A DNA stretch of 64,000 bases from Kitasatospora sp. GP82 (GTDB lineage: Bacteria > Actinomycetota > Actinomycetes > Streptomycetales > Streptomycetaceae), in assembly GCF_029892105.1 (NCBI RefSeq), contig NZ_JARZAJ010000021.1, positions 1-64,000 on the forward strand, given 5' to 3'. The position numbers were made by a program, and so were the translations under genes. How positions within the stretch are numbered: the stretch's first letter is position 1; each line of letters starts with the position of its first letter. The notes under the pieces were generated by a model. That model saw only the letters and a program-made list of their open reading frames with translations. It was not told the DNA's origin and made no database searches. Positions 1 to 8,731 of this stretch are shown here, piece by piece.

Positions 1-41
1 GCGCGGGCCCGGCAGACCGTTCGGCGCCTGTGGGATGCCCT

Positions 42-75
42 GGTGGGTGCGATCCCCTCGGGGATCGCACCCACC
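42..75. terminator. Perfect 16-bp stem-loop at the left edge
   Basis: GGTGGGTGCGATCCCC (42-57) and its exact reverse complement (60-75) are separated by only two bases, so the physical loop must open by a pair or two. It lies beyond the 3' end of the minus-strand gene at 241-1179 and could be a bidirectional factor-independent terminator for that gene and for whatever enters from the left. There is no T run, as is usual for actinomycete terminators. Confidence 0.55.
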
Positions 76-99
76 TGCTCTTCTGACCTGCTCTTCTGA
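74..99. repeat. 13-bp tandem direct repeat
   Basis: CCTGCTCTTCTGA occurs twice head to tail (74-86, 87-99), directly abutting the stem-loop at 42-75. The function is unknown; it may be a slippage duplication. No gene is supported in 1-240. Confidence 0.7.
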
Positions 100-240
100 C
101 GCCGCCTCAGCATCTCGGCCTGAAGGACGGTCACCTTCTGGAACGCCGCGACCGGTACGCCTTCGGGTCGGTCGTCGCGATCTAGGCGACGACATCGCCC
201 ACGCTCGGCCCCGGCGGCCGGTTCGGGTGCCGACGACTGC

Positions 241-1179
241 TCAGCCACCGTCGGCCAGGCGCTCGCGCTGGCGCTTCACCGCGTCCGCCAGCAGGGACCT
301 GTCCGGTGTCCCCCGCTCGAAGACGGTGACCTCGTACTGGATGTCGCCGACATGGCCGACCCCCACCAGCTTCCCGGTCCTGGCCTCCTGAGGCGGCTTC
401 AGCGCATACCCCTGTGCATCGTCGTCGCCGTCGATGTCGAAGCTCTCGCTGTTGTCGAAGGACTCCGACCGCGCGAACTCCCGCGCCATCGCACTGGACT
501 TGAAGCGCAGCAGCCGCGCCTCGACCTCCTGCTTGCCGTCCACCGTCCGGTACCGGCGGATGACGCCGTCGTCCTGGTACCCGTACGAGTCCAGGACGAC
601 GGGGATCTCATCGGAGTTGCTGTACTCGGCCGAGACCTCCTTGACGCTCAACTCGGCACCGTCGGCCGAGCCGTAGGACTCGGCGCCGGGCGGCATCGGG
701 AGCAGGAAGTAGCGGATGTCGCCACCGTGGGTGCTGCCGTCGACGGTGCCGTGCAGGGTGCTGCTCGGGGCCGGTGCGGGGGCCGGTGCGGGGGTCGGCG
801 TGGGGGCTGCACCGGCGCTTGCACTCCGGCTCGCGCTCGGGCTCGCGCCCGCACTCCGGATCGGGCTCGGGACCACAGTCGGGCTCGCGCTCGGGCGCAC
901 GGTGGGGTGCGCGCTCTCGGCCGTCGGACCCGACGGGGTCGGACGGACGGCCACCGCACCAGGCCGCGCCTGCGGCCTGCCGACGGCCACGGTCACGGCG
1001 GCACCGGCCGCGGTGACGGCGAGCAGCCCGACGGTGGCCAGCGCGCTGCTCACACCGCGCGACGGCCTGCGCGTGGACCCGACTGCAGGTCTCTCGGGCT
1101 CGGGCTCGGCCTGGGGCATGTCCACCGCAGGCGTATCGGACGGCACGTCGGTGGACGGCACGTTGTCGGGCGCGGACAA
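241..1179 (-). CDS. Membrane-anchored hypothetical protein with Pro/Ser/Ala stalk
   Basis: The 312-residue protein has an acidic, proline-rich cytoplasmic N-terminus, one hydrophobic segment at about residues 45-68, a long low-complexity Pro/Ala/Ser/Thr stalk (about 75-145), and a folded C-terminal domain of about 165 residues that starts near GTVDGSTHGGDIRYFLLP. I do not recognise the extracellular domain. The topology (short inside, helix, stalk, outside domain) is common in streptomycete surface proteins. The start ATG at 1179 is the only one that includes the membrane helix in a sensible position. It is monocistronic as far as can be seen. Confidence 0.75.
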   Translation of the reverse strand: MSAPDNVPSTDVPSDTPAVDMPQAEPEPERPAVGSTRRPSRGVSSALATVGLLAVTAAGAAVTVAVGRPQARPGAVAVRPTPSGPTAESAHPTVRPSASPTVVPSPIRSAGASPSASRSASAGAAPTPTPAPAPAPAPSSTLHGTVDGSTHGGDIRYFLLPMPPGAESYGSADGAELSVKEVSAEYSNSDEIPVVLDSYGYQDDGVIRRYRTVDGKQEVEARLLRFKSSAMAREFARSESFDNSESFDIDGDDDAQGYALKPPQEARTGKLVGVGHVGDIQYEVTVFERGTPDRSLLADAVKRQRERLADGG

Positions 1180-1450
1180 GGGACTCCCCCAGCATGAATG
1201 GATGACACCGCGTACGGACCCCGGTCCGGGCCGCCCCCTGTTGGCTCTGCGCGACCGGTCGCAACGCGTTCAGCTGGAATTATGAGAGTCCGACAAGCCC
1301 CCCAACAACAGGGTTGCCCCGGACAGTTCGCACATTGGCCGACCAATCGGACACGTCGTGATCGAACCGCAACGGGCCGGCCGCAGAGACCCCTGGGGCC
1401 CGGCGGCCGGCCGGCACGGTGACGGGACCGTGGTGCGGTTCACGACCGGT

Positions 1451-2347
1451 TCAGGCCCGCAGCTGGGACAGCGCCTCGGTCGCGATGCGCTCGAAGACCT
1501 GCTGGTCGGCGGCGAAGTCCGAGTCGGGGATCGGCCAGTGCAGGACGATCTCGGTGATGCCGAGTTCGAGGTGCCGACCCGCGAAGTCGACGAACGCATC
1601 CAGGGACTCCAGCGGACGGTTGCGGTCCGGGGTGAAGCCGGTGAGCAGGATCTTGTCCAGCTCGCCGACGTCCCGGCCGATCTTCTCGCAGGCCGCACCC
1701 AGCTTGGTGAGCTGCCCGCGAATCGCCTCTCGGGACTGCTCCGGCGTACCGCTCTCGAAGAGCTTCGGGTCGCCCGTGGTCACCCATGCCTGACCGTACT
1801 TCGCGGCCAGGTCCAGTCCGCGTGGGCCGGTGGCGGCGACCGCGAGGGGAAGGCGGGGGCGCTGCACGCAGCCCGGGATGTTCCGCACCTCGCTCGCCGA
1901 GTAGAAGTCGCCCTCATGACTGACGGCGTCCTCGGTCAGCAGGCGGTCGAGCAGCTGCACGAACTCCCCGAACCGGTCGGCACGTTCGCGCGGGGTCCAG
2001 GGCTCCTGCCCCAGCGCGGTCGCGTCGAAGCCATTGCCGCCCGCCCCGATCCCCAGGGTGATCCGGCCGTTCGAGACATCGTCCAGCGAGATCAGGTCCT
2101 TGGCGAGCGTCACCGGATGCCGGAAGTTCGGCGACGTCACGAGCGTCCCCAACCGCAGCCGCTCGGTGACGGCCGCAGCGGCGGTCAGGGTCGGAACCGA
2201 ACCGAACCACGGCCCGTCCCGAAAGGTCCGCCAGGACAGGTGGTCATAGGTGTACGCGGCATGGAACCCGAGCTCCTCGGCCCGCCGCCAGATCTTCTGT
2301 CCCTCGCTCCACCGGTGGATAGGAAGGATCACTGTGCTCAGACGCAT
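1451..2347 (-). CDS. LLM-class F420-dependent oxidoreductase
   Basis: This is a flavin/F420-dependent luciferase-like monooxygenase, a TIM-barrel enzyme. Family signatures are visible: the N-terminal strand MRLSTVILPIHRW, YDHLSW near residue 35, RLRLGTLVTSPNFRHPVTLAKD, then GRITLGIGAGGNGFDATALG. Because of these the enzyme more likely uses F420 than FMN, but the substrate is not predictable. The open frame extends upstream to 2425. The ATG at 2347 is preferred because the first family beta strand begins right there. Length is about 298 residues, normal for the family. Neighbours give no pathway hint. Confidence 0.85.
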   Translation of the reverse strand: MRLSTVILPIHRWSEGQKIWRRAEELGFHAAYTYDHLSWRTFRDGPWFGSVPTLTAAAAVTERLRLGTLVTSPNFRHPVTLAKDLISLDDVSNGRITLGIGAGGNGFDATALGQEPWTPRERADRFGEFVQLLDRLLTEDAVSHEGDFYSASEVRNIPGCVQRPRLPLAVAATGPRGLDLAAKYGQAWVTTGDPKLFESGTPEQSREAIRGQLTKLGAACEKIGRDVGELDKILLTGFTPDRNRPLESLDAFVDFAGRHLELGITEIVLHWPIPDSDFAADQQVFERIATEALSQLRA

Positions 2348-2556
2348 GCCACCGACCCTACGTCTCCGCGTGGCCGCCACAGCAGCACACATCGAAGTCT
2401 GCTCGTCAGAACTCCGCAGGCTCACCGACAGCGTCTCCGGCCACGGACTGCACGGTACCGCCAGACCTGTTGGCGAGGTCTGCCTTCGTGGTGACCTCAG
2501 CGTGGATCGGAGCAGACGAGCCAGATGTCGTACTCCTCACATTCGCTCACACATGA

Positions 2557-2565
2557 TGTACTACA
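2557..2565. promoter_or_regulatory. Palindrome in the vapBC promoter region
   Basis: TGTA-C-TACA is a perfect 9-bp palindrome ending 8 bases before the antitoxin ATG at 2574. Type II antitoxins normally repress their own operon through a short palindrome at the promoter, so this is the best operator candidate. No clear Shine-Dalgarno sequence precedes the ATG; the transcript may be nearly leaderless. Confidence 0.4.
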
Positions 2566-2573
2566 CTTGGCAT

Positions 2574-2855
2574 ATGGACACGCCTCGCCCCGGTAAGACC
2601 CGAGTCACCAGCGTCTCCCTGCGCGCCGAGACCCTGGAGGCGATTCGCGCACGCGCCGGCAAACAGGGCGTCTCCTCCTACATCGAGGAGGCCGTGCAGC
2701 GGCAGCTGCAGCGGGAGGCCATCGACGAGTACATCGCCACCTCCGAGGCCGAGCACGGCCCGGTCGATCAAGCCGAGGTGGCAGCCAGGGCTGAGCGCAT
2801 CCGCGCGCACCACACCGCCCACCGCGGAGAGTCCGCTCCGGCGGATGCCGAGTGA
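2574..2855 (+). CDS. vapB: VapB-like antitoxin (ribbon-helix-helix type)
   Basis: A 93-residue protein. Residues 8-50 (RVTSVSLRAETLEAIRA followed by a SYIEEAVQRQ helix) look like a CopG/RHH DNA-binding fold; the acidic, alanine-rich tail should be the toxin-neutralising part. The frame is open far upstream (to 2250), but the ATG at 2574 begins exactly at the conserved strand and is preceded by the palindrome at 2557. The stop overlaps the next start by four bases (GTGA), which indicates translational coupling with the PIN-domain toxin. This supports the antitoxin role more than similarity does. Confidence 0.7.
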   Translation: MDTPRPGKTRVTSVSLRAETLEAIRARAGKQGVSSYIEEAVQRQLQREAIDEYIATSEAEHGPVDQAEVAARAERIRAHHTAHRGESAPADAE

Positions 2856-3244
2856 GCGGCACCCTCGTTCTCGACAGCGAGGCGCTCTCCAAGCTCTCCC
2901 GGCGGCATCGCGACATGATCGTGTGGCTGGACGTCGCCCGTACGCTGGATCTTCTGGTGGTGACGAGCGCGGCCACACTGGTCGAGGGACGTGACCCCAA
3001 GGTGCCGCAGGCGGCGTTCGACCACGCCGTGTCCCTGGTCAAGGTGCGGCCCATCACGGAAGAGATCGCACGCGCTGCCAGCAAGCTGCTCGCAGCCGAG
3101 GGGCTTCACGGCCACAAGTACGCCATCGACGCGATGCTCGCCGCCACTGCGCACCTGGAACACGGCGACGTGACGATCGTGACCAGTGACACCGACGACC
3201 TGCGTCGGCTGTGTCTCCGCCGTATCGCGGTCGAGGCGATCTGA
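2852..3244 (+). CDS. vapC: VapC-like PIN-domain ribonuclease toxin
   Basis: 130 residues, GTG start overlapping the antitoxin stop. The PIN-fold acidic residues are in place: D8 in LVLDSEAL, E45 in TLVEGRD, an Asp in YAIDAML (about 104) and the TSDTDD strand (about 120) near the C-terminus. VapC toxins are Mg-dependent RNases that cleave tRNA or rRNA. In this pair the toxin is second, the usual order. Many streptomycetes carry solitary pairs of this type. The third-position GC is slightly lower than in the surrounding genes. Confidence 0.8.
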   Translation: MSGTLVLDSEALSKLSRRHRDMIVWLDVARTLDLLVVTSAATLVEGRDPKVPQAAFDHAVSLVKVRPITEEIARAASKLLAAEGLHGHKYAIDAMLAATAHLEHGDVTIVTSDTDDLRRLCLRRIAVEAI

Positions 3245-3325
3245 CGTCTTCGCACCTGCCCGTTCGGTTCCTGCCGTGCGTCGTCGCAGGTCAGGTCGTG
3301 GTGCATGAACGACGCCTGACTGAAC

Positions 3326-3598
3326 TCAACCGCGGGGCGCGGGTTCCAGCACCGCGACAATGCCCGGACGAGCGGCCGGGAGGCGGCCTGCGCGTGCAGC
3401 CGACCATCTCCTCAGTCCCGGCTGACCAGCACGCAGGATGAACCCAGCACCTTCCAGCCGGCCCAGGTCTGCCAGACACTCGTCGAGAGCGTTCCGGTTC
3501 CCACCGAAGTAGTCCGGGAACCGGAGGGATCGAGCGAACTCGGCGAAGACGTCCTGCCGGCTCGACATCCGGGTGTCGTCGTAGGTGCAGCCGGCCAC
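3326..3598 (-). pseudogene. Decayed barstar-like ribonuclease inhibitor
   Basis: The first half reads as a barstar family protein: SRQDVFAEFARSL, FPDYFGGN, NALDECLADL. After GAGFIL the frame departs from the family, becoming RAGQPGLRRWSAARAGRLP. In the next reading frame the same DNA reads VLVSRD, the expected strand, and then hits a TGA. So there is one frameshift plus a nonsense codon after the third secondary-structure element. The frame as it stands would give 90 residues. No barnase-like partner is nearby. It is convergent with the vapBC pair. Confidence 0.5.
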
Positions 3599-3746
3599 GC
3601 CACGGAGGGGCAGTCCTCCTGACCTTCCGTCAGGGTCGGCTCAGGGGCCGGTCAGGGGGAACACGGGTTCCCGGGGGTGCGGCTGCTCGGACAGGCTGGT
3701 GGCAGAGCGCCGCACGGGCGGCGGAGATGATCCGTGGAGTCAGCAG

Positions 3747-4988
3747 ATGAGCAGGTTTGTACGTCGTGTCTCGGCCCTGGGGTTGGCCTGTGCGGCTGTG
3801 GCGGGGACGGCGGTCGGGGTCGGCGGTGGGCAGGCGTTCGCGAGTGAGCGAGGTGCTGGGCAGGCCGCCGTGCAGGGTGGGCTGCCTGCGCTGGATCCTG
3901 CGGCGCTGGACGCGGCGATCCGGATCCAGCCGGGCGACGAGGCGACGGGGGCCATTGCGCGGGTGGTGGAGAACGGGCAGGTGTGGCGGGGTTCCTCGGG
4001 GGACACCGCGACCGGGCGCAGTACGCCGGCCAACGCGCACTTCCACATCGGCAGCATCTCCAAGACCTTCGAGACCGTCGTGGTCCTGCAACTGGCGGCC
4101 GAGGGGCGGGTCGACCTGGACCAGACCGTCCAGCACTACCTGCCCGGTCTGCTGCCGGACACGTTCGCGCCGGTCACCGTACGGCAGTTGCTCAATATGA
4201 CCAGTGGGCTGCCGGACGTCTACCAGGGGGCGCCGCAGCCCTCGGCGGACGAGCTGATCGCGCACCGCTACGACTACCGCAGCTTCGACCAGATCATCCA
4301 GGAAACCCTGCGCCCGGTCGGCCGCCCGGCTCCAGGGCCGAACTTCGCTCCCGGCACCGCGCAGCAGTACAACTCCCTGGGCTTCCGGATCGCCGGCAGG
4401 CTGATCGAGGAGATCACCGGGAACTCGTTCAAGGACGAGGTGACCGCGCGGATCATCAACCCGCTGCACCTGTCGCAGACCTCCGCGCCCGAGGACGACC
4501 CGCGGATGCCCCGCCCGTATCTGCACGGCTATCAGGCCAACGGTGCGGGCGAGTTGGTCGATGTCAGCGAACAGGGCGGCAACCCGTCCAACATGATCTC
4601 CACCCCGGCCGACCTGGACCACTTCATCACCGCGCTGTTCCAGGGCCGCCTGCTGGCCACCGCCCAGCTGGACGAAATGTTCCGGCTGCCGAAGGGCAAC
4701 GACGGCAAGACGGTCAGGTACTTCGACAACAGCAACTGCACCGACGGCAAGGGCAATCCGGGACCGGCCTGCTTCGGCGCCGGGCTGATGGCCACCCCAC
4801 TGCCCGACGGCACCCTGCTCTGGGGCAAGACGGGCCACGACACGGGCTACGCGGACGGTGTGTTCGCCACCCGCGACCTGTCCATGAAGGGCGTCTTCTC
4901 GGTCTCCACCACCGATGGGAACAACGGCCGCGCGACCGCGCTCTCGGGCCGCCTCCTGATGGCCGTCGTCCGGCCCTCCGGACACTGA
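3747..4988 (+). CDS. Secreted serine hydrolase, beta-lactamase / D-Ala-D-Ala carboxypeptidase family
   Basis: 413 residues from the ATG at 3747; GGAG about 8 bases upstream supports this start over the longer open frame from 3585. Signal peptide 1-32 ends AFA-S. The penicillin-binding fold motifs are S103-I-S-K106 (nucleophile, in HIGSISKTF), a second motif at Y208-N-S210 where most relatives have Y-S-N, and K361-T-G363 in GKTGHDTGY. It is probably an exported D,D-carboxypeptidase or esterase rather than a true beta-lactamase. A Cys pair (about 331 and 342) flanks a short glycine-rich insert. It stands alone on this strand. Confidence 0.85.
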   Translation: MSRFVRRVSALGLACAAVAGTAVGVGGGQAFASERGAGQAAVQGGLPALDPAALDAAIRIQPGDEATGAIARVVENGQVWRGSSGDTATGRSTPANAHFHIGSISKTFETVVVLQLAAEGRVDLDQTVQHYLPGLLPDTFAPVTVRQLLNMTSGLPDVYQGAPQPSADELIAHRYDYRSFDQIIQETLRPVGRPAPGPNFAPGTAQQYNSLGFRIAGRLIEEITGNSFKDEVTARIINPLHLSQTSAPEDDPRMPRPYLHGYQANGAGELVDVSEQGGNPSNMISTPADLDHFITALFQGRLLATAQLDEMFRLPKGNDGKTVRYFDNSNCTDGKGNPGPACFGAGLMATPLPDGTLLWGKTGHDTGYADGVFATRDLSMKGVFSVSTTDGNNGRATALSGRLLMAVVRPSGH

Positions 4989-5138
4989 CGCGCCGGCCGG
5001 CCGCCCGAGAAGGTCTGTCGCTTGCCCGGTGAAGGTCTGATGCTCACGGGTGGGTTGGGTGAGCGGGTGCCGGGACGGGTGGATAGCCTGGCTGGCCGTC
5101 AGTAGGGATCGGCCATGCTCTCAGGGGGAACCACCGCG

Positions 5139-5738
5139 ATGTCGTCTCGCAGACTGCTCACCACCATTGTGCTCGGCGCCGCCGCCTTCGGGCTGGCCGG
5201 TTGCGGACCGAGCGATTCCACGGGTGGCTCGTCGGCCGGCACAGCCGCAGCGGCGGCCCCGCAGGCATCGGCCCCCGCCACCGGCCCGGGCGCCGGTACG
5301 CCCGCCGGTACGTCGAAGACCGCCCCCGGCGGGGCCGCATCCGACGCCCCGGGCGCGGGTGCGGAGCCCGGTACGGACTGCACGCCCACCAAGCCCGCCC
5401 CGAATCACCGGATCGTCCAGCCGGTGCGGCAGCCCACCCAGGACACGATGTACGCCAAGGGGACCAAGTTCGTCTGCGACCCCAACGACGGCCACTACGA
5501 GCCGACCGGGGGCGAGACTGCATGGCACTTCGCACCGCACGTCAAGGCGGAGCTGGCCACTGGCGCGGGCACGTACAAGACGGTCGCCGTCGGCGAGCTC
5601 TGGGCGCACATCGGCGACTGCCTGAACGGTGGCGCCGCGGTGAAGGCCCCGCTGACCTGCTCCTCGTTCCCGGTCTACGACATCGGACAGGACTCCACCG
5701 CGAAGATCACCGAGATCAGGGAGATCTGGCACTCCTGA
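5139..5738 (+). CDS. Lipoprotein of unknown function
   Basis: 199 residues if translated from the ATG at 5139, which has AGGGGGA just upstream; an ATG at 5115 in the same frame has a poorer ribosome site. The signal ends in the lipobox LAGC (Cys at about residue 21). A Gly/Ala/Pro/Ser linker of about 60 residues follows, then a C-terminal domain with three further cysteines (CTPTKPAP, FVCDPND, GDCLNGG) and TCSSF, probably disulfide-bonded outside the cell. I do not recognise the domain. Confidence 0.8.
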   Translation: MSSRRLLTTIVLGAAAFGLAGCGPSDSTGGSSAGTAAAAAPQASAPATGPGAGTPAGTSKTAPGGAASDAPGAGAEPGTDCTPTKPAPNHRIVQPVRQPTQDTMYAKGTKFVCDPNDGHYEPTGGETAWHFAPHVKAELATGAGTYKTVAVGELWAHIGDCLNGGAAVKAPLTCSSFPVYDIGQDSTAKITEIREIWHS

Positions 5739-5829
5739 TCCCCGACCGGTCCGCACGCGGCAACCGCCCGCTGTCCGGGGGCCGGGCCTCCCGGACAGTA
5801 CGGGGCCGACCACCTGCCCGGGGCGACGG

Positions 5830-6681
5830 GTGAGCGAAGATGGAGCGGTGACCACCAACCCGACGCGCCCTCGCCTGATCGCCACCGACCTCGACGGCAC
5901 CCTGCTCTGCCCGCGCGGGACCGTCTCCGAACGGACGGCCGCCGCGCTGGCGGCCGCCGAGGAGGCGGGCGTACAGGTGGTGTTCGTGACCGGCCGGCCG
6001 CCCCGCTGGATGCAGCAGATCAGCCCGCACATCGGCGGCCACGGGGTGGCGATCTGCTCCAACGGCGGGGCGGTCGTCGATGTCCGCCGCGGCGAGATGC
6101 TGGAGACCTTCCCGTTGAGCTCCGAGGACGCGCTGGCCGTGGTCACCGCGCTGCGCGACGCGCTGCCGGGCACCGCCTTCGCCTTCGAGCACCTCGACGG
6201 CTTCGCCCGCGAGCCCGAGTACGCACTGCGGATGTGGGGCGAGGACGACGACCGGAACGCACCGGTCGCCCCGGCCGAGGAACTGCTGGTCCAGGGCGGC
6301 CCGGTGCGCGGGCTGTACAAGCTGCTCGCCAAGCACCCCGAGCTCGACCCGGACGCCTTCCTGACCCGGGCCCGCCAGGTGGCCGGGCATCTCGCCGAGA
6401 TCACCCGCTCGGCGCCGGTCGCGCTGCTGGAGATCAGCGAACTCGGTGTCACCAAGGCCAGCACGCTCGCCAGTTGGTGCCGCGAGCAGGAGATCGACCG
6501 CTCCGAGGTGGTGGCCTTCGGCGATATGCCCAACGACCTGGAGATGCTGGCCTGGGCCGGCACCTCGTACGCCGTCGCCAACGCCCACCCCGAGGTACTG
6601 GCCGCCGTGGCCCAGCACACCGTCAGCAACGAGCACGACGGCGTGGCGATCGCGGTCGAGGAGCTGCTCAAGCGGGGCTGA
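5830..6681 (+). CDS. HAD-superfamily phosphatase, Cof/YidA type
   Basis: The motif I aspartates are in DLDGTLL (residues 20-26), a SNGGAVV segment is near 80, and motif IV is GDMPNDLEML near residue 235. The cap between them is of the C2 type. These enzymes dephosphorylate sugar phosphates or flavin/PLP-type cofactors; substrate is not predictable. A second GTG at 5848 is possible, but its GGAG is too close. The gene ends at a strong inverted repeat shared with the convergent histidine kinase gene. Confidence 0.88.
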   Translation: MSEDGAVTTNPTRPRLIATDLDGTLLCPRGTVSERTAAALAAAEEAGVQVVFVTGRPPRWMQQISPHIGGHGVAICSNGGAVVDVRRGEMLETFPLSSEDALAVVTALRDALPGTAFAFEHLDGFAREPEYALRMWGEDDDRNAPVAPAEELLVQGGPVRGLYKLLAKHPELDPDAFLTRARQVAGHLAEITRSAPVALLEISELGVTKASTLASWCREQEIDRSEVVAFGDMPNDLEMLAWAGTSYAVANAHPEVLAAVAQHTVSNEHDGVAIAVEELLKRG

Positions 6682-6723
6682 CCCGCAGGGGGAGCGGGAA
6701 ACCTTGCGCGATCGGGTGCCAGA

Positions 6724-6798
6724 CAGGGGCGCGGGGAACTGCGCGACCAACCCGGTACGGAGGTGCAGGGGTTTCTCGCGCAGTTCCCCGCGCCCCTG
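6724..6798. terminator. Long inverted repeat between convergent genes
   Basis: CAGGGGCGCGGGGAACTGCG plus CGA (6724-6746) has an exact 23-bp inverted partner at 6776-6798, with a 29-base loop. Palindromes with the GGGGCGCGGGG core are dispersed in streptomycete genomes between convergent genes. Here it can terminate the HAD gene from the left and the kinase gene from the right. Confidence 0.75.
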
Positions 6799-6850
6799 AT
6801 GCTTGCCCAATCGCATACGGTTCACCAGAAGAAGCAGGGTTGACGTCGGG

Positions 6851-8695
6851 TCAGAGTCTCGCGGACCAGCGGATCCGGGTGCCCTTGCCGTAGGGTCCTG
6901 GCTCGTGCCAGGCGTCGCCCCCGAGGGTCTCGGCACGCCGGGTGAGGTTCTTCAGGCCACTGCGGCGGCCGCCGTGCGGGATGCCCACGCCGTCGTCGGT
7001 GACGGTGAGCAGCACACCGGGCCAGCCGGCCCGCTCCAGCGACTCGGGGGTGCCGGAGATGGGATGGCCCTCGACGTCCAGGTGAACGGTGGCGTCGATC
7101 TCCACCCCGACCCGGGAGGCCCGGGCGTGTCTGGCCGTGTTGGAGAGCATCTCCCGTAGTGCGGCCAGCAGTTGGCGTCCGGTCTTCTCGCCGACCAGGC
7201 TCTCCAGCGGCCCGGCGAAGGTCATCGAGGGCTTGAAGCCGAGAGCGGCGGCGGCCTGGCTGCCCTCGCGCAGCACGCGGGTGCGGAGGTTGTCCGGCTC
7301 GTCGCCGCTGTCGTCGTGCTGAAGGGCGTAGATGGTGGTGCGGACCTCCTGGATGGTGGCGTCGAGTTCGTCCACCGCCTTGCCGATGCCGACCTGCACC
7401 TCGGGGACGACCGAGCGCCGGGCCGCGCTCTCCAGCATCATGCCGGTGGCGAACAGCCGTTGGATCACCAGGTCGTGGAGGTCGCGGGCGATGCGGTCGC
7501 GGTCCTGGAAGACGGCCAGGCGCTGCTGGTCGCGCTGGCCCTCGGCGAGGCGCAGGGCGAGGGCGGACTGCGAGGCGAAGTACTGCGCGAGCTGCTTCTC
7601 GGTCTCGGTGAACGGCGGTGCGCCCTGGCTGCGCCAGACACAGAGTCCGCCTAGGACGCGCCCTGCCGCGACCATCGGCACGGCCATCGAGGCACCGAAG
7701 TTGCGGGCGAGCCGGATCTCCACGCCGGGGTCGGTGGACATGTCGTCGAGGTAGACGCTCTCGGCCTCCAGCAGCCGGGCGGCGAAGCTGTTGTCCGGCA
7801 GCAGCTCGCCCCTGACGTGCTCGGCGGCCTCGCCGGAGGCGTGGGCCACCCGCATCTGGCCGTCGCCGGTGGGCAGCAGGATCATCCCGAGTGCGCCGTC
7901 GGCCAGTTCGCGCACCTGCTCGGCGGCGACGGTGAGGGCGACCTCGGCCTCGTCGGTGGAGAGCAGCGCGGTGCTGACGGCGGCCGCACCGGCGATCCAG
8001 CGCTCGCGGCGGCGGCCCTCCTCGTAGAGGCGGGCGTTCTCGATCGCGACCCCGGCGGCGGCGGCCAGGGCGTGCAGCACCTGGGAGTCCTCGGGGGTGA
8101 AGGCGCCGCTGCTGCTCTGCTTCTCGCTGAGGTAGAGGTTGCCGAAGGCCTCGTCGCGGACCCTGATCGGCTCGCCGAGGAAGGACTTCATCGGCGGGTG
8201 GTGCGGCGGGAACCCGGAGGAGCGCGGGTCGGCGGTCAGATCGGACAGCCGCAGCGGTTCGTGCCGCTCGATCAGGGCGCCCAGAATGCCGCGTCCGGTG
8301 GGGAGTTGGCCGATCTCGTCGGCGGTCTCGTCGTCGATGCCGACGTGGATGAAGTCGGAGAGCCCGTCTCCGTGCGGGGAGATCACGCCCAGCGCGGCGT
8401 ACTTGGCGTCGACCAGTTCGGCGGCGGCGGTGGCGATCCGGTGCAGGGTGGCGTGCAGATCGAGGCCGGCGCCGACGGAGACCACGGCCTCCAGCAGTCG
8501 CTGCATCCGGTCGGTGACGGCGGCGGCGGACTGCAGGCGCTCGGCGACCTCGGTGACCAGGGTGTCCAGGCCGAGCGAGGCGATCTCGGGCACGCGGTGG
8601 GGGGTCTGTTCGGGGGCCACCGACCCGGCCTGGTCCGAGGCGGAGTGGTCCGGGACGGGACGGTCCGGTCTTGGGTGGTCCGGTCTGGTCTCCAT
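6851..8695 (-). CDS. GAF-domain sensor histidine kinase (DevS/NarL-type)
   Basis: 614 residues. Two GAF domains (about 75-220 and 240-390) precede a HisKA_3 dimerisation domain with the phosphoacceptor His in ARDLHDLVIQRLFATG (about 405) and a HATPase domain with DDGVGIP and the GLKNL box near the C-terminus. There is no membrane helix, so it is a cytoplasmic sensor; relatives such as DevS/DosT bind haem in a GAF domain and sense O2, NO or redox state. No cognate NarL-type regulator is adjacent; the next gene in the same direction upstream is cydDC. Adjacency to the cytochrome bd genes is consistent with a redox-sensing role, which is inference. Confidence 0.88.
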   Translation of the reverse strand: METRPDHPRPDRPVPDHSASDQAGSVAPEQTPHRVPEIASLGLDTLVTEVAERLQSAAAVTDRMQRLLEAVVSVGAGLDLHATLHRIATAAAELVDAKYAALGVISPHGDGLSDFIHVGIDDETADEIGQLPTGRGILGALIERHEPLRLSDLTADPRSSGFPPHHPPMKSFLGEPIRVRDEAFGNLYLSEKQSSSGAFTPEDSQVLHALAAAAGVAIENARLYEEGRRRERWIAGAAAVSTALLSTDEAEVALTVAAEQVRELADGALGMILLPTGDGQMRVAHASGEAAEHVRGELLPDNSFAARLLEAESVYLDDMSTDPGVEIRLARNFGASMAVPMVAAGRVLGGLCVWRSQGAPPFTETEKQLAQYFASQSALALRLAEGQRDQQRLAVFQDRDRIARDLHDLVIQRLFATGMMLESAARRSVVPEVQVGIGKAVDELDATIQEVRTTIYALQHDDSGDEPDNLRTRVLREGSQAAAALGFKPSMTFAGPLESLVGEKTGRQLLAALREMLSNTARHARASRVGVEIDATVHLDVEGHPISGTPESLERAGWPGVLLTVTDDGVGIPHGGRRSGLKNLTRRAETLGGDAWHEPGPYGKGTRIRWSARL

Positions 8696-8731
8696 GCTGT
8701 GAGCCTAGTTTGTACAGGTTTGGCGGGGTGT

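Noticed and set aside
35..391. 118-codon plus-strand frame at the left edge
   Set aside because: Runs through the stem-loop and overlaps the certain minus-strand gene; no motif or ribosome site.
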